A stretch of 40,399 nt of DNA from a virus. The stretch is from IMG/VR virus record IMGVR_UViG_3300036870_000049, positions 1-40,399 of that record. One strand, 5' to 3'. The stretch's first letter is position 1, and each line of letters begins with the position of its first letter. Positions 16,489 through 24,910 of the stretch are shown piece after piece. A model generated the notes under the pieces. It saw only the letters and a program-made list of their open reading frames with translations. It was not told where the DNA came from and searched no databases. The translations under genes were made by a program, and so were the position numbers.

Positions 16489-16847
16489 GGCCGTCCGCGC
16501 CGCTCGCGGACCTCGGCTACCGCCTGATGCGCCTTAGTGTCTTCCAGAAGCTCACCGAGGACAAACATCATTGAGAACGGCAATTCGGTGACGCGTTCCA
16601 AACGGTCATGAACACGAGTCCCGCTTCCGAAAGCACGCACCACCACGAAATGACCGCCAACGCGGTAGCCGACCTCCGCCCAACTCTTTCCTGGTTTATC
16701 TTTCCCAGCGAAACAAAGACGCAACGCCCATTTGTCGCCGAACAAGGGGGCCATTCGGGCTCGTTCCGCCGGGTCGGAAAATTGCTCGACAATCGCCGCC
16801 AGCCAGTCCCCTAAAGCCATGTCTTTTCGCGTGGCTTCATTCATCGC
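16485..16847 (-). CDS. Hypothetical head-operon protein
   Basis: 120 residues from the ATG at 16847, which has GGAG 8 nt upstream. An ATG at 16907 would add 20 residues and overlap the scaffold gene by 35 bp. Contains MALGDWLAAIVEQFSDPAER, FGDKWALRLCFAGKDKPG and GGHFVVVRAFGSG. It looks like a small alpha/beta protein. It overlaps the next gene by ATGA. I recognise no family and see no metal or nucleotide motif. Confidence 0.65.
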   Translation of the reverse strand, partial: AMNEATRKDMALGDWLAAIVEQFSDPAERARMAPLFGDKWALRLCFAGKDKPGKSWAEVGYRVGGHFVVVRAFGSGTRVHDRLERVTELPFSMMFVLGELLEDTKAHQAVAEVRERRGRP

Positions 16848-16872
16848 CGTCGCTCCGGCCGCCTCAAAATGA

Positions 16873-17700
16873 TTAAGAGCGTCGTTTCGGTCTCGTAAGA
16901 ATATCATCGAGTGAAGGTGGCCCGGAAAACCCGTTCATCCCCCGTGGCGCGGAGGAACGCGCGTTCGCGAGGCTCGGCGGCAGGTTCGCGACCGGCGAGA
17001 CCGGCGGCGCGTCGGCGCTTCGCTCCGACTCCCATTTCGCCTTGAGCCGAGCTTCATAAGCCGCGGGGTCGGTGCCGATTTCCTCGTGCAGCCGCGCCGT
17101 GGCGTTATTGTCGATCATCCACTGGTAGGGGTGCGGCTGGGAATACAGCTCGTTCCACAATCGCGGATCGGCCTCGCCGCGCCTTTTGAAATACTCGGTC
17201 TCCCGGTCGATAACGTCTTTCCCGTGTTTGTCGAGCGCCATCATCTCGCTGGTGTTCAGGCGCTCGTTCAGCACCACGGCGCGCACGCGCCTGGTATAGC
17301 CCTCCGGGTCAGTTGCCGGGTCGATGGGCGGCAGCGGCGCCGCCGGCGGCTGTGGCGGCCCTTTCTTCGCCTCCTCCAACTGTTTCGCCAGCGCGTCCCG
17401 CTCGGCCTCGGCCCGGCTCGCGCGCTCGACCCAGTTCTGCCGGCGCGCCCGCTCCTTTTCGTAAGCCGTGCGCGGGACGATCGGCTGGCCGGGTTCGGGA
17501 TCGCCCGGCTCCGCGTCGTCGTCGGGGTCCGGCACGGCGGCTGGCTTGTCCTTGGCGGGTGCCGCGTCCTTGGCCGGCGCGGCCTCCGGTGGCGTCCGTG
17601 GGGCTTCTGGCGTGACTGGAGCGGCCTTGTCCGTGGAGGGCGGTGGCGATGCCTCCGGGGGATTGCCGCCTTTCAGGAAGGTGTCGAGGTCACCGGACAT
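16873..17700 (-). CDS. Capsid scaffolding protein
   Basis: 275 residues from the ATG at 17700. The N-terminal third is a Pro/Ala/Asp-rich disordered segment with AAPAKDAAPAKDK and an acidic run. A coiled-coil segment follows at about 95-130 (EKERARRQNWVERASRAEAE, RDALAKQLEEAKK), then a Pro-rich spacer, then an alpha-helical part and a short basic C-terminus (PKRRS). Disordered acidic N-terminus, coiled coil, and basic C-terminal tail that binds the capsid protein are the usual features of scaffolds. It lies between portal and capsid genes, where scaffolds are expected. The sequence itself is too variable for a family call, so the name rests on features and order. Confidence 0.8.
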   Translation of the reverse strand: MSGDLDTFLKGGNPPEASPPPSTDKAAPVTPEAPRTPPEAAPAKDAAPAKDKPAAVPDPDDDAEPGDPEPGQPIVPRTAYEKERARRQNWVERASRAEAERDALAKQLEEAKKGPPQPPAAPLPPIDPATDPEGYTRRVRAVVLNERLNTSEMMALDKHGKDVIDRETEYFKRRGEADPRLWNELYSQPHPYQWMIDNNATARLHEEIGTDPAAYEARLKAKWESERSADAPPVSPVANLPPSLANARSSAPRGMNGFSGPPSLDDILTRPKRRS

Positions 17701-17893
17701 CAGGCACTCCCGCCGAACCGGCAAGCGGCACCCCCAGGCGTTCCCGAACATCGCCCTGGTGTTCAGGCGCGACGTTGTCCCTGATCCATTGGCACGAGTA
17801 GCAGCGTTTCCCGGCCTCGGCCACGCCAAAGAAGCCGAACGCGATGACGAGTCGTCCGCAGTCTGTGCAGTCGTATTCGATCTCGTCGCTCAT
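17690..17893 (-). CDS. Small zinc-ribbon protein
   Basis: 67 residues. Two CxxC pairs, Cys9/Cys12 (DCTDCGR) and Cys31/Cys34 (RCYSCQW), form a probable zinc ribbon. The start overlaps the portal stop as ATGA and the 3' end overlaps the scaffold start by 11 bp. Small CxxC proteins of this kind are often found between portal and scaffold genes in podoviruses. A role in assembly or nucleic-acid binding cannot be told from the sequence. Confidence 0.8.
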   Translation of the reverse strand: MSDEIEYDCTDCGRLVIAFGFFGVAEAGKRCYSCQWIRDNVAPEHQGDVRERLGVPLAGSAGVPDVR

Positions 17894-20013
17894 GGACCGC
17901 CTCCCGTCTGCTCCGGCGGTGCCAGCGCGTTCTGCCGCGCGATCATCACGTCATTGATGCGCTGCACCGCGCTGTGCCGCAGATCGTTCGCCCGCGCCTC
18001 GTCTACCGCCGCCTTCGCGTGCATGCCCCTCAGGTTCGCTCCGTCCATCATCGCCTGCACCTCCGGCGGCACCACGGTCCCCGGATCGGACGGCGGGTCG
18101 GGCGGCGCGTTCATGTCGGCGAACATGCCATGCACATCGGCGATGTGATGCACCGTCGCGTGCTTGCGCTCGGCGGCCAGCGCGAAGTCGGCGGCGGCCT
18201 TGCCCTGCGTCGCCGTGACATCGGCCTGCGCCTTGTCCATCGCCATCTTCTGCATGGTTTGCTGCTGCTGCGCCTGCGCCTGCTGGTGTTCCGCGAGCTG
18301 CTTCAGCAGTTGGTCTTTATTCCGCAGGTTGCTCGCCGCGATCAGGATCTCCGGCGGGATCAGGCCCGGCTGCGTGCCGGCGAGCTGGATCAGGACCTGG
18401 AATTGCTCGGCCTGGATACTCGGAACATCGATGCCCTCTTCGATCGTGATGTCGATGTCCATGTCGGTGATGTCGTTGTCGATCCGGATCACCTGTCCCA
18501 GCCGCGGGTCGCCCGGCATGATCTGCATCCGCTGCATGGCCATGGCGCGCTGCTGCTCCGGCATCTTCGCGAGTTCGTCCATCAGCCGCACCGGTTGGTT
18601 GATGCCGACCCATTTCGTCGAACCGATATCATCCGTCACGCGCACCCAGCGCCCGGCCGTCCAGTATTGCCGCGCCGCCATCCAGGCGACCTGATAGACC
18701 GTCCGCGACCACATCCGCAGCGTGTCGGCGATAGGCTCGTTCGCCGCCGCGCCGCCCGCCTGTTGCGCCAGGATCGCCCGGCCAGACTGTTCGCGCGGGT
18801 CGGTGCCGGACATCGAGGCGTTCGGCCCCGACGCCTGCATCTCCGCCGTCGCGTGCTGGAGCAGCTTGAACTGCCCTTCGGCGAGATCGGCGCCGTTGTT
18901 GATCTCGAATTTCATCCCCGGATTGATGACGACGAGGCCGTCCGGCCGCGCGACCTCGCGCCGCGCTCTGTCGATATCGGCGACCGCGCCGTCCTCCATG
19001 ACGACCTGACTGACACTTAAAAGGTGTAGCGCCTTGCTGCGGCGTTTGTTGATCTCGTCCTGCTCGGAGATCAGGTCGCGCACCATGCCGTAACGATTGT
19101 TTTCGCGATCGACATGCGCGCTCGCCATGATCAGACCGGACATGGACGTGCCTTTGTTGCCTTTGAATGGTGATCTCGTGGGCTCGGCCAGGAAGCCCAC
19201 GCGGGTCAGCGTCGCGACCCACCACTCGTTTCGCTCCTGCCAGTGGCATTGCACGATCCGCACGCGCTCGCGCTTGCTGTCGCACCAGACGATCTCGTGC
19301 GGGCGGTCGGCATAACTCCCGGTCTGGGTCTGAAACGTATCGGAGATCAGATCCTCCGCGTCCGGCCACGTTTCGTAAGCCTGCTCGCGGTCCATCCAGA
19401 TGACGATGCCCTTGTATCGCGCATCACTGAAGTCCAGCCGGCGGGAATGCGGGTCCCAGAACAGCCGATCATAGGGCACCTGCGTGATCGTTATGTTCGC
19501 GCCGCCCTGGCCATCGTCCTCAAGCCCGAGTTCCGCGCCGCCGACGCCCTCGACCAGCAGGTTCTCGTAAACGTCCGAGCGAATGATTGGGAAGTTGTTG
19601 TCATCGGCGATATACCGGAGGCTGTCCGTCGCGGCGTCGCTCTTGTCCTCGTCGGCCGGATTACGCGCGAACGCCTTCGGATCGGTGCGTGACTTGCGCT
19701 CCAGGCCGCACATCAGCTCGACCTTGCGCGAACAGTAATTGATCGTAACGTCCGGTTGGCCGCGCGCTTTCAGTGCGTCGAGTTCGGCGCGTGTCCACTG
19801 AACCCCGCAGACATAATCCCGGTCGCGTGACGATAATCGCCGGCCGTCGTTCGTCGCCATCTCCGCGTCCTCGAACCACTGAACCATGCGCGCGTGCAGA
19901 TCGTCGAGATTGCGCGGGTAGCGGTCGGACGCGATGCCGGGGCCACCCTTCGGCCGGGATGCCTCGGCGGCCTCCGGGTCCATCGGCGGGTCGGGGTAGA
20001 GGGATTGTGACAT
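17890..20013 (-). CDS. Portal protein, P22 gp1-like
   Basis: 707 residues, similar to P22 gp1 (725). Recognised by DGRRLSSRDRDYVCGVQWT, DVTINYCSRKVELMCGLERK followed by SRTDP, VGGAELGLEDDG, YDRLFWDPHSRRLDFSDARY and WMDREQAYETWPD, the standard order in this family. The C-terminus from about 600 is Gln/Ala-rich and helical (EHQQAQAQQQQTMQKMAMDK), like the helical barrel of P22 portals. It forms the dodecameric channel for DNA entry and exit at one capsid vertex. It follows the terminase genes and precedes scaffold. Only a poor ribosome binding site is visible. Confidence 0.95.
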   Translation of the reverse strand: MSQSLYPDPPMDPEAAEASRPKGGPGIASDRYPRNLDDLHARMVQWFEDAEMATNDGRRLSSRDRDYVCGVQWTRAELDALKARGQPDVTINYCSRKVELMCGLERKSRTDPKAFARNPADEDKSDAATDSLRYIADDNNFPIIRSDVYENLLVEGVGGAELGLEDDGQGGANITITQVPYDRLFWDPHSRRLDFSDARYKGIVIWMDREQAYETWPDAEDLISDTFQTQTGSYADRPHEIVWCDSKRERVRIVQCHWQERNEWWVATLTRVGFLAEPTRSPFKGNKGTSMSGLIMASAHVDRENNRYGMVRDLISEQDEINKRRSKALHLLSVSQVVMEDGAVADIDRARREVARPDGLVVINPGMKFEINNGADLAEGQFKLLQHATAEMQASGPNASMSGTDPREQSGRAILAQQAGGAAANEPIADTLRMWSRTVYQVAWMAARQYWTAGRWVRVTDDIGSTKWVGINQPVRLMDELAKMPEQQRAMAMQRMQIMPGDPRLGQVIRIDNDITDMDIDITIEEGIDVPSIQAEQFQVLIQLAGTQPGLIPPEILIAASNLRNKDQLLKQLAEHQQAQAQQQQTMQKMAMDKAQADVTATQGKAAADFALAAERKHATVHHIADVHGMFADMNAPPDPPSDPGTVVPPEVQAMMDGANLRGMHAKAAVDEARANDLRHSAVQRINDVMIARQNALAPPEQTGGGP

Positions 20014-20023
20014 CAGGTGGTCA

Positions 20024-20233
20024 TCATGGCACGGCCGGCCTGATCACTTCGCGGATCGATCCCTCGCGGGCGGCGGCCATGGCGTCGGCCAGGAGCGATC
20101 GTATCCAGTCCCGCTCAATTTTGTATCCAAGGTCCTCGGCCGCGACCATCGCCGCGTCGGCCCACTTGTCCGGATCGTCGCGCACGGTTCGTTGAAACTC
20201 GGCGCCGCTCATTTCGAGAAAATTGAGTGTCAT
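20024..20233 (-). CDS. Small hypothetical protein between terminase and portal
   Basis: 69 residues, starting ATG overlapping the terminase stop as ATGA. Acidic and helical (AEFQRTVRDDPDKWADAAMV, then WIRSLLADAMAAAREGSI). Small proteins at this location are common in phages of this type but unnamed. Coupling with terminase and portal suggests a packaging accessory, which is inference from position only. Confidence 0.7.
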   Translation of the reverse strand: MTLNFLEMSGAEFQRTVRDDPDKWADAAMVAAEDLGYKIERDWIRSLLADAMAAAREGSIREVIRPAVP

Positions 20234-21684
20234 GCCGTCCTCCAGTCTCTCACGTCGCCATCGTCACGATTGAACGCCGCGTCCCAACTATCACGGGGAC
20301 GCTGCCGCTCCGCGTCGCGGATGTAGGGTCTGCTCATCATTCCGTAACGAACAGAGTCGGCCGCGTGATCTTCCGACTCCGTATCGACATCCTCGGCCCG
20401 GCTCGCGTCATGTTGCAGCGCCGGTAAAGTCCGAATCAGATCCCGGCACGTCGAGAAGAACACCACCATCGGCTTGCCATCCGCGTCGCCCACCAACCGC
20501 GCGCGTACCTGGTCCCAGCCCCCCATCGCACCACGCTGCGGCACCCGCTTGTTGTCGCCGGGGCGGAACACGATGCGCGCGGCGCGCGTCATCCGGCTCG
20601 CGATCGACGGGCCGCCGTCCTCGGCGAAGATCGAGGGATCGGCCACGCCGACGAACCCTCCATCCTTCGGTTTGGGGTCGTCACGCTCCCGGTCCCTGAT
20701 TCCTTCGGCGACTTGTTCGGCGGTCATGTGCAACCCCACGTTGGGCTCGCCCGGCTTCATGCCATACCACTCTCGGTAGCACACGAGGCAACCACGCGCG
20801 ATATCTGGTAGAGTCCCATCCGAAACGGCCCACCAATGCACCGCGAACGGACGGGCCGATCCCCAGTCGAACGAGCGGAACCGCGCCCAGTGCTCCGGCA
20901 GGGCCCGCGGCGCGATGATGTGGCGATCGCTGGACCACTCGGAGAAGAACGCGCCGGCGATGACTGACCAGTCACCTTCGAGCCACGCCTTGACCAACTC
21001 GGGTGTGCCGACACCACGCAAGCGGCGGATATAGTCCTCGCCCAGGTACTTGTTCTGGGCCACGCGGCTCGGCAGGTAGATCCGCTCCGAACCCGTTTCA
21101 GGGTCGGTGATGACTTTCCAGCCGCGTGGCGCCGGATCTATGTAGCGGGCGCGGCACCAATGATGCCCTGCTCCGCCAGGATTTCCGGTCAGGCGCATTC
21201 CGACCGGCACGCCGGCGCCGCTCCGGAGTGTCGCCATCAATTTGAGGATCGGCGTGGGGCTCGGGAAGTTGCCGCATTCTTCGACGTACACGCGGGTGAA
21301 AGATGCCCCTTGCAGCCCGTCCGCATCCGAGTCCCGATCCAGATACGAGAACGTCAGGCGCGCGCCGCCGGGCATGATGACCCGCATCGGCTGATATGTG
21401 AACCGCGCGCCGAGCTTGCCGTAGATGACGCGCGCGCGCTCGTGTGTTTCGAGCAGCTCAGTCCGGGTGCGCCGGACCATCAGGCCGATGGCGTTTTCCT
21501 TGTATTGGTCCGCGTGGTTGAGCCAATCGCCGAGCACGCCGTCGCTTTTGCCGCCTCCGCGCGCGCCGCCGCCGAACACTTCCTCGACGGGGCAGGCGAT
21601 GAACGCGGCCTGCCACGGTTGCGGCTCCCAGGCGACGTTTACGATGGCTCCCGCTCCGTCTCCGGCACGTAGGCGTCCATCCAT
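20230..21684 (-). CDS. terL: Terminase large subunit (ATPase/nuclease)
   Basis: 484 residues. Walker A-type loop GGGARGGGKS at 38-47, Walker B with catalytic acid RVYVEE at 131-136, and C-motif TGNPGGAGH. The nuclease half shows SFDWGSA, GVADPSIF and DHAADSVRYGMM, which supply the three metal-binding acids of the RNase H-like domain. The enzyme translocates DNA into the prohead and cuts the concatemer. Its start codon lies 46 bp inside the small-subunit gene. The next upstream codons give no better start. Confidence 0.95.
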   Translation of the reverse strand: MDGRLRAGDGAGAIVNVAWEPQPWQAAFIACPVEEVFGGGARGGGKSDGVLGDWLNHADQYKENAIGLMVRRTRTELLETHERARVIYGKLGARFTYQPMRVIMPGGARLTFSYLDRDSDADGLQGASFTRVYVEECGNFPSPTPILKLMATLRSGAGVPVGMRLTGNPGGAGHHWCRARYIDPAPRGWKVITDPETGSERIYLPSRVAQNKYLGEDYIRRLRGVGTPELVKAWLEGDWSVIAGAFFSEWSSDRHIIAPRALPEHWARFRSFDWGSARPFAVHWWAVSDGTLPDIARGCLVCYREWYGMKPGEPNVGLHMTAEQVAEGIRDRERDDPKPKDGGFVGVADPSIFAEDGGPSIASRMTRAARIVFRPGDNKRVPQRGAMGGWDQVRARLVGDADGKPMVVFFSTCRDLIRTLPALQHDASRAEDVDTESEDHAADSVRYGMMSRPYIRDAERQRPRDSWDAAFNRDDGDVRDWRTA

Positions 21685-22052
21685 TGCTTCACCGACTCAA
21701 CCGGCGTCGGCATGCGAACGACATAGCTCTGCCCCGGAGGATTGAGCGGCGTTCCGCCCGGCCCGCTGAACTCGTGCTTTTCGGACCATCCCATGCGGGC
21801 CTGGGTCCACCATTTCGATGCCGAAACGGCCGCGTTGGGATGATCGCCGGTCGCGTGCCGATACAAGTTCCCGATCACCATGATATTGGCGAGGATGCCG
21901 CCGGATTTTAACTCGGCTTTGTAATGCGTTTTGAGCGAACTGCGACTGATGCCGATCGCGGCGGCAATGTCGTCGTAGACGATACCGCCAGCGACCGCCA
22001 TTCTGACCAGACGCCGTTCACGATCAGTCGGGGTGTGCTTGGGTTTAGGCAT
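21639..22052 (-). CDS. terS: Terminase small subunit
   Basis: 137 residues. N-terminal basic leader (MPKPKHTPTDRERRLV) and helix-turn-helix at about 23-45 (YDDIAAAIGISRSSLKTHY), then GGILANIMVIGNLYRHATGD and ASKWWTQARMGW. This is the usual plan of phage small terminases, with DNA binding at the N-terminus and an oligomerising core. It would recognise the packaging site. Placed directly before the large subunit and overlapping it. Confidence 0.88.
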   Translation of the reverse strand: MPKPKHTPTDRERRLVRMAVAGGIVYDDIAAAIGISRSSLKTHYKAELKSGGILANIMVIGNLYRHATGDHPNAAVSASKWWTQARMGWSEKHEFSGPGGTPLNPPGQSYVVRMPTPVESVKQWMDAYVPETEREPS

Positions 22053-22091
22053 GCGATTTCCCTTGCCGCCGGCAAGAGCCTCGCACAGATG

Positions 22092-22304
22092 TTATTGCCG
22101 CGTCACGCCTTCGGCATTGGCCGCGGCGCGCGCGACAACCCGGCCCAGCGACGCCAGCGCCGACTCGAGTCGCCCCGAATCGGAGTCGGGCGCCCGAGTC
22201 GCGGTCTCGGTGTCGCGGGAAAGTCGGGCCTCCAGCGCCGCGACACGGCGCTCCAGACGCTCGATGTGCGTGTCCCGGTCTGGTGATTTTCGCCAATGGA
22301 ACAT
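22092..22304 (-). CDS. Small coiled-coil protein, hypothetical
   Basis: 70 residues with heptad-like HIERLERRVAALEARLSRD at 13-31 and a second helix after a Ser/Asp-rich turn (ASLGRVVARAAANAEGV). The gene contains five GANTC sites within 39 bp (22162-22200), coding for the turn. No clear ribosome binding site upstream. Other frames are also open here, so I give moderate confidence. Position just ahead of the terminase genes. Confidence 0.5.
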   Translation of the reverse strand: MFHWRKSPDRDTHIERLERRVAALEARLSRDTETATRAPDSDSGRLESALASLGRVVARAAANAEGVTRQ

Positions 22305-22372
22305 GACAGGAACATAGTGCGGAAACGCCCGGAAAACAACGGTTTCCCGTGTGTCAGACTGATGATTTTTCG

Positions 22373-22618
22373 TTATGGTCGCTCGATGATCTCCACATCC
22401 GGCTCATTCAGAATGCAAGTGAATCCGATGTCTTGAATGCGCCATCCTTTCGCGAACGGCTTCATGCCCGACGACCATGAAGCCAGGACAATGTCGCCAG
22501 ACCTCCGGATGGGTATTCTACTCGCTCCCACCACGTCAGTGCGGAGACGCAGAACCGCCAGCCGATGATATACGCGCCATCCTCTGAGCAGCGGGCTGAG
22601 CATTTCCGCCTCGGTCAC
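22373..22618 (-). CDS. Hypothetical protein with GTG start
   Basis: 81 residues. The GTG at 22618 is preceded by GGAGG with 7-nt spacing, which decides the start. The protein has a beta-rich look (SRIPIRRSGDIVLASWSSGM, then GWRIQDIGFTCILNEPDVEI). Not recognised. It stands between a strong hairpin and the small coiled-coil gene. Confidence 0.6.
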   Translation of the reverse strand: MTEAEMLSPLLRGWRVYHRLAVLRLRTDVVGASRIPIRRSGDIVLASWSSGMKPFAKGWRIQDIGFTCILNEPDVEIIERP

Positions 22619-22636
22619 TTTACGCCCTCCGGGTGA

Positions 22637-22659
22637 CCCGCCGGGACGAACCCGGCGGG
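22637..22659. terminator. Strong hairpin, possible transcription terminator
   Basis: Perfect 9-bp inverted repeat CCCGCCGGG / CCCGGCGGG with a 5-nt loop. It lies between the stop of the 42-residue gene and the GTG start of the next. A short T run follows only on the plus strand, so as a terminator it suits plus-strand readthrough better. On the minus strand it may attenuate or protect the late mRNA. Confidence 0.55.
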
Positions 22660-22668
22660 TTTGTCGGT

Positions 22669-22797
22669 TCAGCGGCGCGGCTGCGCGCTCGGCGGCAGCG
22701 TATTGTCGGGACGCACCGGAGGCGTCGGCAGGCCCTGATCGGGGTGTGGCTGACCACCCGGCAGCGGATAGCCGACCGACAAGCTCGGATCACACAC
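22669..22797 (-). CDS. Short Pro-rich phage peptide, possibly truncated
   Basis: 42 residues from a GTG at 22797; too short to be called by length alone. The sequence GYPLPGGQPHPDQGLPTPP is like the repeat-rich 'HPDQGLP' peptides common in podoviruses near structural or lysis genes. The open frame continues upstream (TYGVVRLGGG reading backward) to a TAA at about 22846 without an ATG, and an ATG at 22864 is one base out of frame. So either the GTG is used, or the 5' end has suffered a single-base frameshift. Confidence 0.4.
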   Translation of the reverse strand: MCDPSLSVGYPLPGGQPHPDQGLPTPPVRPDNTLPPSAQPRR

Positions 22798-22931
22798 GGT
22801 GTAGCCGACGACGCGGAGGCCGCCGCCCGCGAGAGGGCCCGCTTACCATCGGTTCATCGTTCATCGTGTCCTCACGTTCGCGGACAATGCCGCCGACCAT
22901 ACGCTCATGGCGGGGCCGGCCACAGTGCCCG

Positions 22932-23321
22932 TCACGCCACCAGAAACGTCTTGAACACATGCGCGGGCCGCAACGGAATGGTGTGCTTCTTCACCAGCCG
23001 CGCCAGCTTGCGGGGATCGAGGCCCAGCTTCTCCACGTCCTCGACGAAGGCCTGGTGGTCGAACCGTTCCAGCGCCGTGACCACGGTCATCACTATCCGC
23101 ACGCGGCGACCATCGAACACCGTCAGTTGAGTCCCCGCCTCGTAGGGATCGCGTTCGTAGTCCGGCATCGCGCCGGTGCTGATGCACTGGGCTTTCGCCT
23201 TGCCGCGGCGGACCTCATCCTTGCGGAGCGCCTCGCTGGCCTCGTGGTATTCCAGCGCGGCCTGTTCGCGCTTCGACAGCGCGGCGGCGGCGTTGGGTTT
23301 CGGTTTGGCTTTCGACGTCAT
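22932..23321 (-). CDS. Hypothetical late-operon protein
   Basis: 129 residues from the ATG at 23321, which has GAGG about 9 nt upstream. The N-terminus is Lys/Ala-rich, followed by KREQAALEYHEASEALRKDE (helix) and a conserved-looking C-terminal part with VFDGRRVRIVMTVVTALERF and HTIPLRPAHVFKTFLVA. The gene overlaps the previous one by 107 bp in another frame. No family recognised. Confidence 0.65.
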   Translation of the reverse strand: MTSKAKPKPNAAAALSKREQAALEYHEASEALRKDEVRRGKAKAQCISTGAMPDYERDPYEAGTQLTVFDGRRVRIVMTVVTALERFDHQAFVEDVEKLGLDPRKLARLVKKHTIPLRPAHVFKTFLVA

Positions 23322-23454
23322 GGAGTAGCCTCGCCAATTGCACGAGTTGCGCGCCCAGGACGATCGCGGCGAGACCGACCGCGTTATGACCCGACGCGAA
23401 GGCTTCACGCGCGAGTTCGGCGGCTTCCTCGGCCTGGGTCAGGATGGCGGTCAT
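23215..23454 (-). CDS. Small hypothetical protein
   Basis: 79 residues, starting at an ATG that overlaps the previous stop as ATGA. The first half is a long Ala/Leu/Val helix (AEEAAELAREAFASGHNAVG, LAAIVLGAQLVQLARLLHDV). The Arg-rich second half is encoded on top of the next gene's 5' end in another frame. The long overlap means the functional part is probably only the first 45 residues. Confidence 0.5.
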   Translation of the reverse strand: MTAILTQAEEAAELAREAFASGHNAVGLAAIVLGAQLVQLARLLHDVESQTETQRRRRAVEARTGRAGIPRGQRGAPQG

Positions 23455-23741
23455 TTCAACATGCCCACTTCACGTAGTCGGGCGATCCATTCCTCGGACG
23501 AGTAGAACGTGCGACGCTCGCCTCCATCCCAGGCGTTCAGAAGTTGCGCGTAGTGTCTCTGAAGCCTGACACATTCCCGCAATGCTGTCGCATTATCGCT
23601 CATAGCGGCTTCGAGACAGATCAGGGCGGCGTGCGCCTCTGACCATCGCGCGTTTAATTCATCGCCGTTTTTGGCGGATAGGCGTTGCGCGAGGTGAAGG
23701 GCCTCACGCAGTGTTTCGATGGCCGCGCGCCCGTCCCTCAT
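23451..23741 (-). CDS. Hypothetical protein, first gene of the late-side operon
   Basis: 96 residues. All-helical with several conserved-looking aromatic positions (WSEAHAALICLEAAM, LQRHYAQLLNAWDGGERRTF, SSEEWIARLREVGML). Only 30 bp separate its start from that of the divergent plus-strand gene, so its promoter must overlap the neighbour's coding region or 5' end. Unknown function. Confidence 0.65.
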   Translation of the reverse strand: MRDGRAAIETLREALHLAQRLSAKNGDELNARWSEAHAALICLEAAMSDNATALRECVRLQRHYAQLLNAWDGGERRTFYSSEEWIARLREVGMLK

Positions 23742-23771
23742 CGTCCGGCTTTCTCGATCATGGAGATCATC

Positions 23772-24203
23772 ATGCCACGCGCGGGCACAAAAAAAACCGC
23801 CGGAGATGGCAACGCCGGCGGTAGGGGGGGTGTTGTTTCGAACGCGAATACTACGCGTGGTGACGCACCATCCGCCGATCCGGCGCCCGACGCAAGCACC
23901 AGGCGAGGGTTCCGCGCGAAATCGTCCTACCTGACGCCCCAGGAGCGGCTGGAGCGGCTTGCGATGACCGGCTGGGCGCCGGCGTGGGTCGCTGACCGCT
24001 GGGGGATCACGGAGGCCGAGTTGGCCAAATGGGTCGCCGGCACGGCCCGCCAGCGCATTGGGTTCGACCGATGGTTATGGCGGATGTCCAATGTCATCAC
24101 GGCCGCGCTACCGTCGAGCCACCCGCCGCGGCTGAAGTCGCCGCCGGTGCGGTTGCGGGATATGGCCAGGGATTGTCCCAGGCCAGTCAGGACCAAGAGG
24201 TGA
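23772..24203 (+). CDS. Hypothetical protein with HTH-like segment
   Basis: 143 residues. The ATG at 23772 is preceded by GGAG with good spacing; an ATG 12 nt earlier would add four residues. After a low-complexity Gly/Ala leader, residues about 60-95 (TPQERLERLAMTGWAPAWVA, DRWGITEAELAKWVAG) resemble a helix-turn-helix. The C-terminus is basic. A DNA-binding role for this first gene of the rightward trio is possible; I do not recognise the family. Confidence 0.6.
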   Translation: MPRAGTKKTAGDGNAGGRGGVVSNANTTRGDAPSADPAPDASTRRGFRAKSSYLTPQERLERLAMTGWAPAWVADRWGITEAELAKWVAGTARQRIGFDRWLWRMSNVITAALPSSHPPRLKSPPVRLRDMARDCPRPVRTKR

Positions 24204-24208
24204 GAACA

Positions 24209-24910
24209 ATGTCAGTCACGACTGAGGCGAAAACCAAGAAGCAACTCAAGATCCCGCCTCTCACGGAGGCCGAGATCGCCACCGCCGCGACCGGCCAACC
24301 GGAGGTCATCCGCATCGCACGTGCGAAATTGCGGACGGCGTCGGTCAAAATTCGCGGCATTTCGCCTTACGTGCAACACGCGTTCTCGGAAAAGCAACGA
24401 AAGCTTATGGAGGAGACGCAGCGCGCGGGCCAACAGTCGCGCGGAAAGAAGGTGCGCCAGCCGAAGGACTTCGAAGGTGCGTATGAGGCTGCGATGCACC
24501 GTAGCAAGGAGGACTGGATCGGCATTCCGGCGCCCGCGTTCCGCAACGCCATGGTCTCGGCGTGCAAACTGGTCGGTATCGTCATGACGCGGGCGAAATT
24601 GTCGGTCTTCGTGGAAGCGGACGGCATCGACCGCGCGGACGGCACGCCGCTGGTGCGGATCGAGGGCGAGCCGCGCATCCACGAGGCCAGCGTGCGAAAT
24701 GAAAGCGGGGTCGCCGACATCAGATGGCGCCCGATGTGGGAGCAATGGTCGGCCGTCGTCCGCGTCACCTGGGACGAGGACCAGTTCAGCGCCACGGACA
24801 TCATCAACCTGATGGACCGCGCCGGCCAGCAATGCGGCATCGGAGAGGGCCGTCCCGATTCCCCGAACTCCAATGGCCTCGGCTGGGGCCGCTTCGAGGT
24901 GGAGCTATGA
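24209..24910 (+). CDS. Conserved phage protein, unknown function (Gly-rich C-terminus)
   Basis: 233 residues; AGAGGTG just upstream of the ATG. Conserved-looking blocks: VKIRGISPYVQHAFSEKQRK, QPKDFEGAYEAAMHRSKEDW, GIPAPAFRNAMVSACKLVG, FVEADGIDRADGTPLV, and a final GIGEGRPDSPNSNGLGWGRF. The last block, a Gly-rich loop after a beta strand, and the IPAxAF(R)xAxxxAC segment recall RAMP/Cas7-like proteins in general form, but I cannot show homology. I know of similar proteins in other phages, always unnamed. It overlaps the next gene as ATGA, so the two probably act together. Confidence 0.75.
   Translation: MSVTTEAKTKKQLKIPPLTEAEIATAATGQPEVIRIARAKLRTASVKIRGISPYVQHAFSEKQRKLMEETQRAGQQSRGKKVRQPKDFEGAYEAAMHRSKEDWIGIPAPAFRNAMVSACKLVGIVMTRAKLSVFVEADGIDRADGTPLVRIEGEPRIHEASVRNESGVADIRWRPMWEQWSAVVRVTWDEDQFSATDIINLMDRAGQQCGIGEGRPDSPNSNGLGWGRFEVEL

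Noticed and set aside
17974-19020. Plus-strand open frame of 348 codons antisense to the portal gene
   Set aside because: Arg/His/Leu-rich mirror of the portal coding strand; the portal match is strong on the other strand.
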